A stretch of DNA of 64,000 bases, from contig JAUIMM010000637.1 in NCBI GenBank assembly GCA_031769625.1, positions 3,792,501 to 3,856,500 on the forward strand, written 5' to 3'. The stretch comes from Taudactylus pleione. Lineage: Eukaryota; Chordata; Amphibia; Anura; Myobatrachidae. The position numbers and the translations under genes were made by a program. Below, piece by piece: positions 1 through 11,640 of the stretch. The notes under the pieces were generated by a model. The model made no database searches. It saw nothing but the letters and a program-made list of their open reading frames with translations, and was not told where the DNA came from. The stretch's first letter is position 1. Each line of letters starts with the position of its first letter.

Positions 1-72
1 AAAAGAAAAGGAGGCAGGTGCTAGAGAGAGAAGGAGTTTAAGAGGAAGTGAGCAGGAAAGAGGGCGGAAACA

Positions 73-321
73 GGGTAGAGCGCCAGAGGATGCAAGCAGG
101 TTGGAGCGCCAGAGGATGCAAGCAGGGTAGAGCGCCAGAGGGTGCAAGCAGGGTAGAGCGCCAGAGGGTGCAAGCAGGGTAGAGCGCCAGAGGGTGCAAG
201 CAGGGTAGAGCGCCAGAGGATGCAAGCAGGGTAGAGCGCCAGAGGATGCAAGCAGGGTAGAGCGCCAGAGGGTGCAAGCGGGCTAGAGCTTCAGAGGACG
301 CAAGCATGGTAGAGCGCCAGA
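73..321. repeat. 26-bp tandem array, 9.6 copies
   Basis: Copies begin at 73, 99, 125, 151, 177, 203, 229, 255, 281 and 307. Every complete unit is exactly 26 bp, so there are no indels. Units differ by a few substitutions, for example gagga against gaggg. The last complete unit (281-306) and the partial tenth are the most diverged. Because 26 is not a multiple of 3, long open frames cross the array on the minus strand; these are artefacts of the repeat, not genes. Confidence 0.95.
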
Positions 322-2574
322 TTTAATTTGATAATTTTTGCGTTGAATGTTTATAAACCTATCATCACGGACTACTGTATTGCGTTTTCGTATGTCTCTT
401 TTATATGGGTATGTTTATTGAAGTATTTCATCTCAAATATCTTTTCCACATTCCAGAAAGCACCTGGGTACAAAATACAGTTTTTTTTTCTTACTTCCCC
501 CCCAATGATCAAATCTTAATGGAGATATTGAATTCACTGCACCACGTGTACAGAGCTCACGCTCACCCTTGCTAAGTAACCAATGCCCTCTGCACCCGGT
601 CTCTACTGGTCTTACGCCGTAAGAGGAAACAGCAGACAACCACCCTGATAGCTCACGGAACAATAAGTGTGATGGAAAACGCTTTGTACATGTTACACTG
701 AAAGATTGATTATTATTTTTATAAATCAATAAACACTGTGAAAATTGTTCACAAAGAGGTAGAGAAAGATGCTGTGCCTCATGCCTCAACAAATAAGCAG
801 GTGTCTCCCAAATAATCCAGTTTTGCTTGTTCCGTTTAAAAATGATTAAGCGGTAAAGAGAATTAGGCCAGCCTACTTACATGCAGCTTCTCTGTTAGAC
901 AAAGCATTTTGATTTCATTTTGCTCTTTAAAATGCTGCCCTGGGACAGGACCGTGTCTTAAGTCTATTACAGTCTGTTAGAGAACTGTACTTTGCACTTT
1001 CAAGAGTTCTGTGATCACATAACCCACGGAATTGTTTTGTCTTATTAACTAACCAGTATGGACAGCACCAGGAGACGACATGTTCCTTGACTGGTATTAC
1101 TGGAAATCTCCCATGAATTTAATCATCTCCGTCACCCGTCTCTCCTTGGAGACAAACATTTGCCGGCCCACACTGGAACCCAGGCATAGTCTGACTACAC
1201 AGGAGTCTGGGAAGGGATAATCCACCACTTTTCCAGGGTCATTTAGTGCGCACAGATTTACGATAACAGAGATTCCAGCGAGGATTTAAATATTAATGCG
1301 CTTTGTAAAATCTGAGATGGAAAGTCATATGAAATTCTTGTAGGAGGTCACCTGGGTGAGTCACATACGTAGTAGTGTTCTACTTTAATTGCAGGGGTGG
1401 AGGAGGGGGCTTATTAACAAAATATAAATGTGGAAAAAACTACAGCAAAGGACCAGACGATTACTGTCATTGCCGAACGTGCACTAGATTGATCATCGCC
1501 AACTATGGATTGGCTGCTGCGGTTAACAGAACAATTTTCGCTTTGTTAGTGAATAGTCCCCACTAATCTGTTACCTAAGCCTCCATCTTAAAGTTGTTAA
1601 TCACATTTGGGTTACTCCACCTCTGACATTTTGCATAGGGATTAATGGCAGGGAGCTCTACAACCACCATGCATAGCTGTTATAAACGTAATATACCGTG
1701 ACCTGCATCTAGCGTTGCAACCGCGAACTGCCATGACGCCATCACACAAAGCTGACTATAGTCTGCTGTATATAATTTATTCCCAAAATTTTGTTTCTCC
1801 AGCTGTGGTGTAGAACTACAAGTGTCAGCATGCATTGCCTAAACATTTTTGCTTTTAAGTAGTTAGCCGATTAACGTAGCTATTATTAGAATTAACCTTT
1901 AACAGAGGGGGCTGTTGGCATCCATTTTGCCTCACTCCGCTGTGTATAGTGGTCCTACAGAATATTCTACGTAATGTTTCCCAGGGGTCCACAAAAAGCT
2001 AATACCAAAAAAGGACAAACGGTTCCCCTCCATTATTTAAAACCTGTCCATCAACTGCTCTGTGTACCTCCATGTAAGCCAGCGGTCTGTGCAAACCTAG
2101 CAGCTAAGCTGCGTGTATTAAAAAAGTAGTTTCTATTTTACTCTGTTTGATGGAGACAAAGTGTTTATGTGTCAGAGGCTCCAGTGCTCAGATTTCACAC
2201 ATTTTCTACCCAAAATGAGATTTTATCTGGCCGAGAGTTTGTGTCTGGAGCCTGTCACCGCTGTGCTAGGGGAGCAATCTGACTGGCCTCCCAAACACGG
2301 GGATCAGAGGCTGCGCTGAAAGGACTACGCTCCTACTGATATACACACACACACATTTGTTTAAAGCCAGTCTGCTTTCCAGACATACTACAGGAGCGTT
2401 ACTGCCCCACACACAGGAGGAAGCATGAAACAAGGAATCAATGCACTACTGGAGAAATGAGAATTGTTATTTTATATTATATACCTTGTATTTTGTTTTA
2501 TTCCCTGCCCACATTTCATGTTTATAAAACATCCTTAACTATGCTTAAGAGGCCCGTGTGACGTCAGAGGCTTT

Positions 2575-2939
2575 TTTTTTTGGGTGCTGAAACATAGGGG
2601 GTCAATCCAAACGTACATACTACATACTAGGGGGCTGAGGTTCCGGTCGGACCTCCCGTTGGTGTACGCTGGGTAGAACTTTGACCCGGGGAGCCTGTTC
2701 TGGGCCTTCCACTGGATGGATTTGAATGAAAACTTCACAGAGGGGTGGCAATTGGTCTGAGATGCCTAATGGAGTGGTTGGGGTCCCTGTTCGGACTTCA
2801 TGGCGGAGTGCGCCTGACAGAACTTTGACCCAGGAGGCCTGTTCTGAGCCTTCTACTGGATGGATTTGGACGGCATCACATAATAAAACTTTAATAACTT
2901 GAAGATTTAAACCTGGGCAATGCCGGGTACGTCAGCTAG
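2575..2939 (+). mobile_element. Non-autonomous Helitron-like element, 3' end
   Basis: The right end has a short GC hairpin (about 2911-2929, of the form ACCTGGGC..GCCGGGT) followed at once by CTAG at 2936-2939 and then T. Helitron 3' ends are known for a hairpin just before CTRR and insertion between A and T. Upstream, two related ~145-bp blocks repeat the string agaactttgaccc and the string actggatggatttg (near 2670-2720 and 2818-2870), suggesting an internal duplication. The 5' TC end was not located, so the left border is approximate. Confidence 0.6.
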
Positions 2940-3856
2940 TATGTAATAATATACATTTAAAATTGAAACTGAACTATAAGGACATCAAATTTAAAACACA
3001 GAATTCTGTGTTTGACACCTCTCGGCCTGATGATGGCGCTCATTATTCATTCATTAACGGTTTTATCACTTAGTCAGGTTTAAAAGGCTCATCTGCCTGA
3101 ATTTTTTACACGGACTGTAAACAGGTTTCCTTTTCAGTGGGAATCGATAAGTCTGCTTTAATGCACGGCCTGGTCTGGTGATTAGAGGACAGGACACACA
3201 GATAAGGTATGGACACGACTACACTGCTTAAGTTATCTATCCCCTGCTCCTGCTCACTCTCTGCAGCTGATACCCTTTGTCAGGAGAGCCTTTGTTTAGA
3301 CATTCCTTCTGGCTTAAAGCTTTGGAGATGGGAGTGCGATAGACAAAAAAATATTCCTGTAGTCCCAGTCATTCAGTCCCATGGCTAGGGCACAGGTCAC
3401 ATGCTCGGGATTAGACGCCTCTGCGGGCAAGAAGGTTGCCAACCACAGCTCAGACTGAGCAAGACACGTATGTGCTCAGTGAGCAGGGCTAAGCTAGCTA
3501 CCCACGGGCAGTAATGTTCTTGAATTTCCATCAATTTTCTAATGAAGGTGAATTTGGTGCGTTTGACGCGCGACATCAAATTTACATTCACCTCACTGGA
3601 AGTGATTACAGATTTTTTTCTACAGGCGCTAGGTTGAGATGCTATTTAACAAGATATAAAGATGCGTTGCAAACACCTGTTGCACTTACGGTGGCTCTGA
3701 TCTCGAAGCTTTCTGCTCGCAGCGCCATAGGGGAAGCAAACTAAAACTGTAGGAGATTGGCTGTGAGGGAAGAGAGTTCTAGACTGTTGCATCCCCTAAG
3801 GGTCTGTGGGGGAGATTTATCAAACCTGCTAAAAAGGACACATTTATTTTACTGCT

Positions 3857-4383
3857 ATGGGCCGTATGTAGCGAAAATATCAGCCGATTATCAGCGATTT
3901 TTTTCCGCGATATTATCGCACCCAAGATAATCGGATAGACTTAAACAGGCGAAAAGTTTTCTCCATCTCAGACCAGGAGAAAAAAAAAATGCAAAATCCC
4001 TATTTTTGCCTAACGGTCTTTTTAAGCCGTTAAAAAAAAAACGCCTGTGGCAGCCCCGTGCCATGTTTAAAACACTTGTTGCATCCATATGGCCCCCCGA
4101 AAAACCAATACGTTAAACCCATTTTCAACTATTTTTTTTTTTTCACCCAAAATTTTTCGCCAAATATACACAACTTACGATTTTTTTGTGCGTAAGTTAT
4201 CATTAGGTGTGGGGGGTGTCCAAAGGGTTCTGAAAGAAATCCCCACATTTTTAGGCAAAGGGAAGTTTTCTGAGATGGAGAAGACTTTTCACCTATCTTT
4301 TGGCGAAAAACGCCCGATTTCGACGTTTTCTTTTATTTATTCCGAAAAACTGGCATTTTCACCGATAACGGAGTTTGGTATGT
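3857..4383. mobile_element. Degraded TIR element related to family G
   Basis: It starts with a gggccgtat-type end and carries interior wording close to the family G element at 5638-6484: a run of G, then a phrase like 'ccaaagggttctga', and repeated cgaaaa/gcgaaa motifs. The right terminal repeat is eroded and no clear target duplication is visible. Open frames across it are short and have no recognisable domain. Confidence 0.45.
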
Positions 4384-5407
4384 GTTAAATATATTTTAGA
4401 GGTGTCTCCTAGTACTCAGCATCTAAGTTTCCCCAATGGCATTTATTAGAAAAAGCATGCATGACTTTTAACAGGAAGAAAAAGGGGTGTGCGGATGTCT
4501 GTAAAGGTGGGCCGAATGCTGCTGCACGGCCCTAATGATACATCGCCAAGAATGAGAATGGCCAAATGTAGTTATTTTAGGGAAACATTTGTATTCTTTC
4601 CTTCCAGTATAATTCCCAGCTCCACGCAGTGTCTACACAAGGGATTACGTGAAGTCTTCTGGCACAGGATACAATGGAACCACTTTCGCTATCACGTGCA
4701 TCATGTGACCAGACTGTGACCTGAACATTCCGGGGTCGGCCGGCTCTCTCATCCACACTTATCAGGGAAGCACGGCGATGCCTTTGCAGAGACTTAACAT
4801 TTTTTTACAGCTTAACATGTCAGTAACATGAGCAAGAGACCAGAATAGGTCATACACTCTAAACCTAAAACTGTACAGTTTTAAGATTTCTTCATTCTAA
4901 AATGGCAGGGACTAAAGCAAGCCCCAAACTAGCCCCACCCATGCCAGTGTGTATCGAAGGAAGCGGGCACACAACGCGCCCGTGCGGTTTGTCCCAATAA
5001 ACGGTGCCCCACCAGTAGTAGCTACAATGTAGAAGGAAGACATAAAATACACATGTAAGTACGGTATATTAAACATTCAGAGAAATGTACAAAACGTGCG
5101 TAGAATAGAAGAAAGTTATACGTTAGGAATAGATTTACATTTGCTGTGCAGAAAACATGATACACTATTGTTCTGTTATTTGCTGTGCAGAAAACATGAT
5201 ACACTATTGTTCTCTGTTATCAGTATAAATGCTGCCGCCATGATTAGTGATTATCTGTATTACCTTCACAAGGGATAAGCTCCTGAATCCTGTATATAAA
5301 TATATTTGAAGGTTCGTATCTGTGCTTTTAAATAGAGCAGACTGCATTTTAGTGGGTGCCCAATATATTTGTGAGAAAGTACATTTTGCAGAGCCTTCTG
5401 CTCTATG

Positions 5408-5636
5408 TAGTGTTCATTCTAGCACCCTGCACCTGTCGCAACCTGTGCAGTTCCTCTTCCCTGCCTGGGGGTGTCGCTCTCTGCTGTGGTGCTTCTAGCA
5501 CACTCTGGTCTGTATCTCAGCAGTGTGTTGTATCAGCTGAGTGTGCTAGAAGAAACCGGGGCAGACAGTGACACCGCAGGCAGGAAAGAGGAACTGTACC
5601 GGTTGTGACAGGCGCAGGGTGCTAGAACGGACACTA
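5408..5636. repeat. 229-bp foldback (inverted repeat) element
   Basis: The left arm (5408-5510) and right arm (about 5535-5636) are imperfect reverse complements of about 100 bp each. For example, ctagcaccctgc near 5418 pairs with gcgcagggtgctag near 5613. The spacer is only about 25 bp. It ends two bases before the TIR element at 5638, so the two abut. Confidence 0.8.
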
Positions 5637-5637
5637 T

Positions 5638-6484
5638 GGGCCGTATTCAATTATTTTGGCATCCGTGAAAAACTTCCGCCTACCTGATTTTTTTGCTTAC
5701 ATCCCGTGTTTTGGACGTGAAAACTTATCGTGCGTGTCCGCGCTTTTCGCCATATTCAATTACTAAACAGGCGAATGCAGAACAGGCGGAAAGTAGTGAA
5801 AGAATGGGGGAAAGCAGTCTGTACCCCATAAAATGATGAACTAACATTGGGGATCAATGTACAAGTGTTCCAATAACCCTAATAAAACTATTTGGGGTAC
5901 TGAAGTTGTTTAAAATCCTTGTTATTAGCGTCCTTGCAAAAGTGGTGAAGAATGGCATAAAGCAGTATTTGTTTGGTAAAAATAAGTAGTTCCATCAAAT
6001 TTGGGGTACTTGAAAAAGGGTACTAGCATATTTTAATATCTCTAAAGTGAAGTTTTAGAAAAAGTTTAATTCCTCCCCCATACAAGCACCTGCAATCCGA
6101 AAAACACTTGGTCCCCTCTTAGAGCACCCCCAGAACCTTATTTTGCTATTTTTAAAGTTGTTCCCCCACTTTTTTCATTTTTGCCCCAAATTTCTACGGA
6201 GTTTTTTGCGGTGCTCCTGGTTTTTTTTTATTGGGGGGGGGGGGGGTGCCAAGGGTTCTGAATGGTTTCCCAAAATCTGCACCCCAAAATATAGATTTTG
6301 CATTTTTTTTTTCTCCTGCTATTCTGTGGAGAAAAAGTATCGCCTATTTCAGTGCATTGACTTTTCGCATAGGCGTAAACGGAATGGAATTGAATGCGGA
6401 GTGACATTTTCAGGCAAAATTTTTGCAAAAAAAAAAAAAAAATGGGCGAAAAAACGGCTTTTCGCACCTAATTGAATATGGCCC
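5638..6484. mobile_element. Family G TIR element, copy 1 (847 bp)
   Basis: The left end gggccgtattcaatta and the right end taattgaatatggccc are inverted complements. The flanking triplets are TAT and TAA, compatible with a decayed TTA-type duplication. The interior is rich in A, T and G homopolymers and the motif ggcgaaa. It shares organisation with copies at 44411-45201 and 56857-57769. No transposase frame is visible, so it is non-autonomous. Confidence 0.8.
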
Positions 6485-6807
6485 TAACTGTATGAATCCA
6501 CTCTGCCCTGTAAGAGAGCAGAATATCGGCGGGCTATATGTAAATGCCATATGCCGCCTCCGTTGTCAGGGTCATTGCTCACTACAAGGCTGCTTGCCAC
6601 CTCATTCGCGAGCACGGAGGGACTGCAGGAGAAAGTTTCCTTGTAGGGAGTATGGCTCAGACACTTAAGCCAGCATACGGTACTTGCATATAGCATACAT
6701 CAATATATTACACTCTTTCTATGATGGAGTGAGCACATAGGGGAACTTTGCTTGCTTGGCCAAGATTAGCGTCAGTAATGCGCGACATAGAGGAAGATGG
6801 AATCTAC

Positions 6808-6977
6808 CTTGATGCCCCCAATGCGATGCTCCCCACGAAATTCTTTTCCATTCTTCAGCCAGTAGATGGTGGGTTGCGGCTTGCCAGCGGCAGCGCAGCG
6901 GAACCGGACAGTGCTGGCAGCTGGTACTGCTTGCAGCTTCTTCTCCATTTTCTCTGGCTGCGTCCAGTACGGGGGTT
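6808..6977 (-). CDS. fgfr3: fgfr3 exon 5: first half of Ig domain II
   Basis: This 170-nt internal exon, read from 6977 to 6808, encodes a peptide starting [14 protein letters not shown] and ending [12 protein letters not shown]. It includes FRC, the first cysteine of the Ig-II disulphide, and the WLKNGKEF strand. In FGF receptors this half-domain belongs to the ligand- and heparin-binding region. HRIGGIK matches FGFR3 better than the HRIGGYK of FGFR1 and FGFR2. The acceptor is ctag before 6977 and the donor is gtag after 6808. The exon enters in phase 1: the last G of exon 4 plus AA makes a Glu codon. It leaves in phase 0. The length and phase are those expected of this exon in FGF receptors. 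Paralogue assignment is strong but rests on remembered family sequence, not an alignment. Confidence 0.96.
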
Positions 6978-7089
6978 CTAGATGAATACGAAGAGATAAT
7001 TGGATATACTTTAAATTATTGCAGGAGAAAGCAATTATTAGTGGAAGAAACTAAATCGCTATTATTAATAATTTTCCCACATTTCCATT

Positions 7090-7262
7090 TTTTTGGGCGG
7101 TAGATGCATAAAGCTGCGTAAGGTGGAGAAATGGAGCATAGCAACCAATCAGCTTCTACCTTCCATTTTATAGACTGTACTTGAGAAATGTTACCTCGAA
7201 GCTGATTGGTTGCTATGGGCAACTTCTCTACTGGTTCACTTTTCCACTCTACAAACATCTTC
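7090..7262. repeat. Degraded CCAAT-core MITE fragment
   Basis: The arms agcaaccaatcagctt (near 7140) and aagctgattggttgct (near 7200) form an inverted pair around a ~45-bp spacer. The outer terminal repeats are eroded. It belongs to the broad set of palindromic repeats built on an ACCAATCAG core seen many times in this window. Confidence 0.55.
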
Positions 7263-7627
7263 CTTATAGTTCCCAAAAGCACTTTGCTCCTGAGGAAGGG
7301 CATCTAAGTCCGTCATCTTAGTCCGTCACTGGCATATTGTACTACAATTCCCATCAAGAGAACTGGCCAGTGGGGGTCTGAATGGGGAGCGATATGAATG
7401 ACCGTCGGACCTATGGTCTATAGGTTAGATATCAGAAGTCGGCTACATGTGTGAGTGAGGCAGGAGATACCATAAAGCGAGATCTGGTCTTACACAAATA
7501 CATTAACTGAGGAATTACAAATAAGGAGAGAGGAGTTATTATTTGGTTTTGGCTCGGATCTTCCCGCCAAGTTCAGATCTCAGAACGAGGTAAAACCTCA
7601 TCTTTCATGAACATCTCGGCAGATTGA

Positions 7628-7804
7628 GGGGTCTATTTACTAAGCAGTGCTAGGAGACAGAGTGAAAAGTGATAAGGTACCAGCCAATCAGCTCCTAACT
7701 GCCATCTCACAGGCTGTGTTTGAAAAATGACAGTTGGGAGCTGATTGGCTGGCACCTTATCACTTTTCACTCTGTCTCCTAACACTGCTTAGTAAATGGA
7801 CCCC
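7628..7804. mobile_element. Family A MITE, copy 1 (177 bp)
   Basis: It is an almost complete palindrome. The left half begins ggggtctatttactaagcag and the right half ends ctgcttagtaaatggacccc. The middle carries ccaatcagctcc and its complement around a spacer containing cacaggctgtgtttg. It has no coding capacity. Near-identical copies occur at 9874, 26819, 43054 and 56425. Confidence 0.92.
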
Positions 7805-9873
7805 ACAGACAGAAAACAGACTTCATCATGATTTGTAGCAACAGTGATACCAGACAGTTCCATAAATGTTTCATTTTCCAAACAATGCTAATTAACCACA
7901 GTTTTATCCACACTAAAGCAGGTATTGGAAAAGCTATGGCAGTTTTGGAGCCAGAAGTCGCAACATCCGCTGCTAGCCTGTGACTGGCAGGGCATGCTGG
8001 GACGTGTAGTTTTACGACTGTTTGCTTTGAGAGTTACAGGCTGCATACTTGTCGGGTACATTACCTCATTATTTCCCAACAAACCAGAAGCAGAGAAATA
8101 TTATGCAAACGTCATAAAGTGACAGAGCATTGGTGGAATACAAGCGTCTGTATGCAAATTGTATAAACATTTACATTTCAGCGTAATCTCGTCTACGGTA
8201 TGCACACACTCAGGTTGCAACACACATCTAACACACTACCCACTGAGCTTATCACTCTATTTACAGAGCAGCATGGACACAAGCCAACGCCAAAGGACAA
8301 TATTGGCATAAGGCAGCTTCAATTTTCAGATCGATAGCAGGCAAGATGATAAATATTGGAGTTTCGCAGGAACAATGCGTACTATTAACTTAAACTTAAA
8401 GGCACCATCATCCAATGTACATCCAAGCATACAATAAGCAAGTTAGGGGGAATCCAGATTGCTGCTCTCTACTGCCAGGTCACACAGAACGTGGGAGGCT
8501 GATCTAGATTTACCCAGAAATATCCACTTAACTAATCATAATAAATATTCTCTGGAACTCCCTTCGCAAGAGCCATAATTGCATTTTTTCGTGGACACTG
8601 CACTTCAATACGGTGCATTGGGAAACCATATTAGCCAAACGGTAAAATTCCCTTTAAAAAGGTAAAGAAAAGAACCAATAATACTGCAATTATTTATTTA
8701 TTATTTATTAACCCTTATTTATATAGCGTGCAGATATTCTGAGAATATTTTGGCCATTCACATCAGTGAAATTGACCAAAAGGCTTTGAGGCAGCAATGC
8801 TAACCATTACACCAACCATGCTGCCCATCTATGACACAGCTTGAATCAAAAGGCATTTTCTTCATACCTCAATGGAATGGTCTTAATACGGTGATATTCC
8901 GTTTTACTGGGGTATTTCTGTTTATTTTATTTTTTTACATAAGCAGTACACTGATATAATTAAATGCAGTGATGTACAGGATAAATGTACGATGTGAAGG
9001 AGAGCTATGAACAAAATAAATTAAATGTGATTTATAAAAACTTTAAAACGGCACACATTATTAATAGGCATGATTCACTTCTAGATGACAATACAAACCT
9101 TGATCCAGGCTTATTGGGTCTTCGGTGCATATACGTAATTATACATCTTACATTGCTCTCCGAGTGTCTACACCAAACGGCGGGCCCCGTCCGTATCAGC
9201 CCACGTCGTGCCTGCTTTTCATACAGCTCAATTTCAGAACAACTCGGGCGAGGACATTAGGGGATATGAAAATTGATTTTCTGACCGTTACAAATAACGC
9301 AAAGGTAGAATGAAAACATGAATGACTAATGACATCGGCCCTGGCAGACAACAATTACCTACCAAAGTTCATCTGATAGCAGCCGAGTCAATAGCCGACA
9401 ACCCACCAGAACACACAAGGAAATAGACAGAGTGCATTGTGCCTGATGTGCCTGCCCTGTAATTATTACCCAGGACTGTAAGCTTAGGTGAAGAGTACGG
9501 ATAGGGATTGATACTGCCAGAACAGTGCAGCACTATCAACAGGGATAGCACAGAATGATGGGTTTTACGTGCTAAGAAAATAGGGGCATAATGAAGCCAC
9601 GATGAGCCTGTCCACAGCCAGCAACAAAACAGATAATATAGTACTGGTGCAGCTATATAAAGTAAAGACAATGACATCCTGTTTTGGCTCCTAAATTAAA
9701 TTACACATTTTATATACAAATCGGAGATGCCTGGGATTCATTCTGCACACCCCATTGCCATTTATTTCCAGGCTAAAATAGAATATAAAACTACTATACC
9801 ACATAATCAGATGAACTATTTATAAAATGGTCACACCCAGAGGTCATTAAATAACATGAAGAGGCCATTTTAT

Positions 9874-10048
9874 GGCTATTTACTAAGCAGTGTTAGTAGA
9901 CAAAGTGAAATGAGATAAAGGTGCCAGCCAATCAGCTCCTAACTGTCATGTCACAGGCTGTGTTTGAAAAATGACAGCTGGGAGCTGATTGGCTGGCACC
10001 TTATCACTTTTCACTCTGTCTCCTAACACTGCTTAGTAAATGGACCCC
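9874..10048. mobile_element. Family A MITE, copy 2
   Basis: It has the same palindromic plan as the copy at 7628. The left tip is mutated (ggctatttact) while the right tip keeps tggacccc. It lies only about 70 bp from the left end of the DIRS element, separated by AT-rich sequence. Confidence 0.9.
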
Positions 10049-10116
10049 TAAATGCCTACAACTTGACTCTAACTACTATTAAAAAAAGACTGTTATATTA
10101 TACATATATACATATA

Positions 10117-10306
10117 ATATGAGATATGGTAAGAACTTACCCTTGTTATCTCTATTTCTACGAAGTCCATAGGGTTCCACAGGATACCTTGGGTATAGGT
10201 GTGACGTCAGTCGCAGGGCACCAAAGAGTTAAGCTTTCAGCCTCCCAGGATGCACTAGGTCCCCCTCCTATACCCCGCCCCCAGGCCAAGGCACCTCAGT
10301 TAGTTA
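10117..10306. repeat. DIRS inverted terminal repeat (3' end of element)
   Basis: From about 10160 to 10306 this is the reverse complement of 15764-15908, with very few mismatches. Shared strings include gtgacgtcagtcgcagggca and ccaggatgcactaggt. The outermost ~45 bp (gatatggtaagaacttaccc and following) is specific to this end and has its complement in the internal complementary region. Confidence 0.93.
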
Positions 10307-10450
10307 CCAAGCCATAGGCCGGAGGAGGAGAAGGAAGAGAGAGAACAAAGATCTGGACACATACAAGAATCACATTCTCACCAGAGGGAGACGGAAAACC
10401 GGTGACCAGAGCAAAGCCCATCTGCAGCACAGGTGCGACAGGGCGGGAGT

Positions 10451-10562
10451 CCTGTGGAACCCTATGGACTTCGTAGAAATAGAGATAACAAGGGTAAGTT
10501 CTTACCATATCTCATATTTTCTACTTCAGGGTCCATAGGGTATCCACAGGATACCTTGGGGA
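10451..10562. repeat. DIRS internal complementary region (circle junction copy)
   Basis: Bases 10451-10516 are the reverse complement of the left terminus (10117-10185). Bases 10517-10562 are the reverse complement of the right terminus (15876-15921). The two blocks meet at about 10514-10517 in the string catattttctac. In known DIRS elements this joined copy templates completion of both ends during circle formation. It sits just downstream of the recombinase gene, as expected. Confidence 0.93.
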
Positions 10563-10584
10563 TGTCCCAAAGCAGTATCCTTTA

Positions 10585-11640
10585 AGGGTGGGGACGCTCC
10601 TGTGCAGAAAGGAGAATCCGCCGCCCGAAGGAAGCATCCTGAGAGGCGAAGGTGTCAAACCTGTAATACCTCACGAAGGTATGGACAGAAGACCACGTAG
10701 CAGCCTTGCAGATCTGAACTGCCGAGGCACCACGTCAAGCTGCCCACGAAGGACCCACAGACCTAGTGGAATGAGCCTTCAGAGAAGGAGGGACCGGTAG
10801 GCCTTCATGAAGATAAGCTTCAGAAATAGCCATACGGATCCAGGTTGCCAAAGTTTGCTTTGAAGCAGGCCAACCCTTTTTACAGAAGCCATAGAGGACA
10901 ACAAAGCGTCCGACTTCCTAAACAAAGAAGTGCGGTCCACATAAGTCCTTAAGGCCCGCACAACATCCAAAGAGGCCTCACCCACGGAAAGACCCGGTGA
11001 GTTAAAGGCCGGAACCACTATTTCCTCGTTAACCTGAAACTGGGAAACAACTTTGGGGAGAAACTCGGGCCGAGTGCGGAGCACTGCCCTGTTCCCATGA
11101 AAAAAACCAAGAAAGGGGGTCTACAAGAAAGAGCCCCTAACTCAGAAACACGTCTGGCTGAAGCAACGGCCAGAAGGAAAACAGTCTTAGCTGTTAGCCA
11201 TTTAATATCCACTGAGCCCAGTGGTTCAAACGGCGGTCCTTGGAGAGTCCTCAGGACCACAGCCAAATCCCAAGGCGCCACAGGTGGAACAAAGGGCGGC
11301 TGAATACGGAGAACACCTTGCATAAAGGTGCGCACATCCGGGATTGTAGCAATCCTACGGTGAAACCAGACAGATAGGGCCGAAACCTGTACCTTCAAAG
11401 AAGCAAGGCGAAGCCCATGATCTAGTCCCGCTTGCAGGAAGGCGAGAATCCGAGACAGACGAAACTCCCGCGGTGCATAACCTCTCGGTCGACACCACTG
11501 GAAGAACGTATGCCACACGCGATGGTATATCCTCGCGGAAGACGGTTTCCGAGCTCGTAACATGGTACACAGCATAGAGCTGGCAAACCCCCAGGACCTC
11601 AGCATGGCCATCTCAACAGCCACGCCGCCAAAGACAGCCG
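10585..11640 (-). pseudogene. DIRS tyrosine recombinase (YR), broken
   Basis: In the family this enzyme inserts the circular DNA copy. The N-terminal region is read around 11600-11200 and contains ARIYHRVWHTFFQWC. The first catalytic arginine lies in VASARRVSELGAL (about 11170-11130). The reading then shifts frame near 11090, and the following part (LDVVRALRTYVDRTSLFRKSDA) is read in another frame near 10980-10890. A further shift near 10890 precedes the C-terminal part. That part contains the box HSTR (10773-10762) and the nucleophile region FVRYYRFD (about 10678-10655). An in-frame TGA sits at 10737-10735 between them. All catalytic landmarks can be found, but in at least three frames, so no functional protein is possible from this copy. 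Confidence 0.85.

Larger units (their letters stand above)
1..6807 (-). other. fgfr3: fgfr3 intron 5, 5' part (downstream exons off the left edge)
   Basis: This is intron sequence following the donor of exon 5. I looked on the minus strand for the exon encoding the second half of Ig domain II and did not find it, so it probably lies beyond base 1. The stretch holds a 26-bp tandem array (73-321), a Helitron-like 3' end (2575-2939), a degraded TIR element (3857-4383), a 229-bp foldback (5408-5636) and a full TIR element (5638-6484). Between about 322 and 2570, 2940 and 3850, and 4390 and 5400 I see only AT-rich sequence without a supported gene. Confidence 0.7.

Noticed and set aside
73..321. 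Overlapping open frames on the minus strand with repeats of an HPLALYPACxLWRSTLLA-like peptide
   Set aside because: They arise because a 26-bp repeat without stops is open in all phases. There is no start context, domain or conservation argument for a gene.
73..321. Tandem array as a CRISPR array
   Set aside because: Units are directly adjacent with no unique spacers, and the window is vertebrate nuclear DNA.
1..6800. fgfr3 exon 6 (second half of Ig II) within the left edge
   Set aside because: I looked on the minus strand for the expected NYTC-type strand flanked by AG and GT and found nothing convincing.
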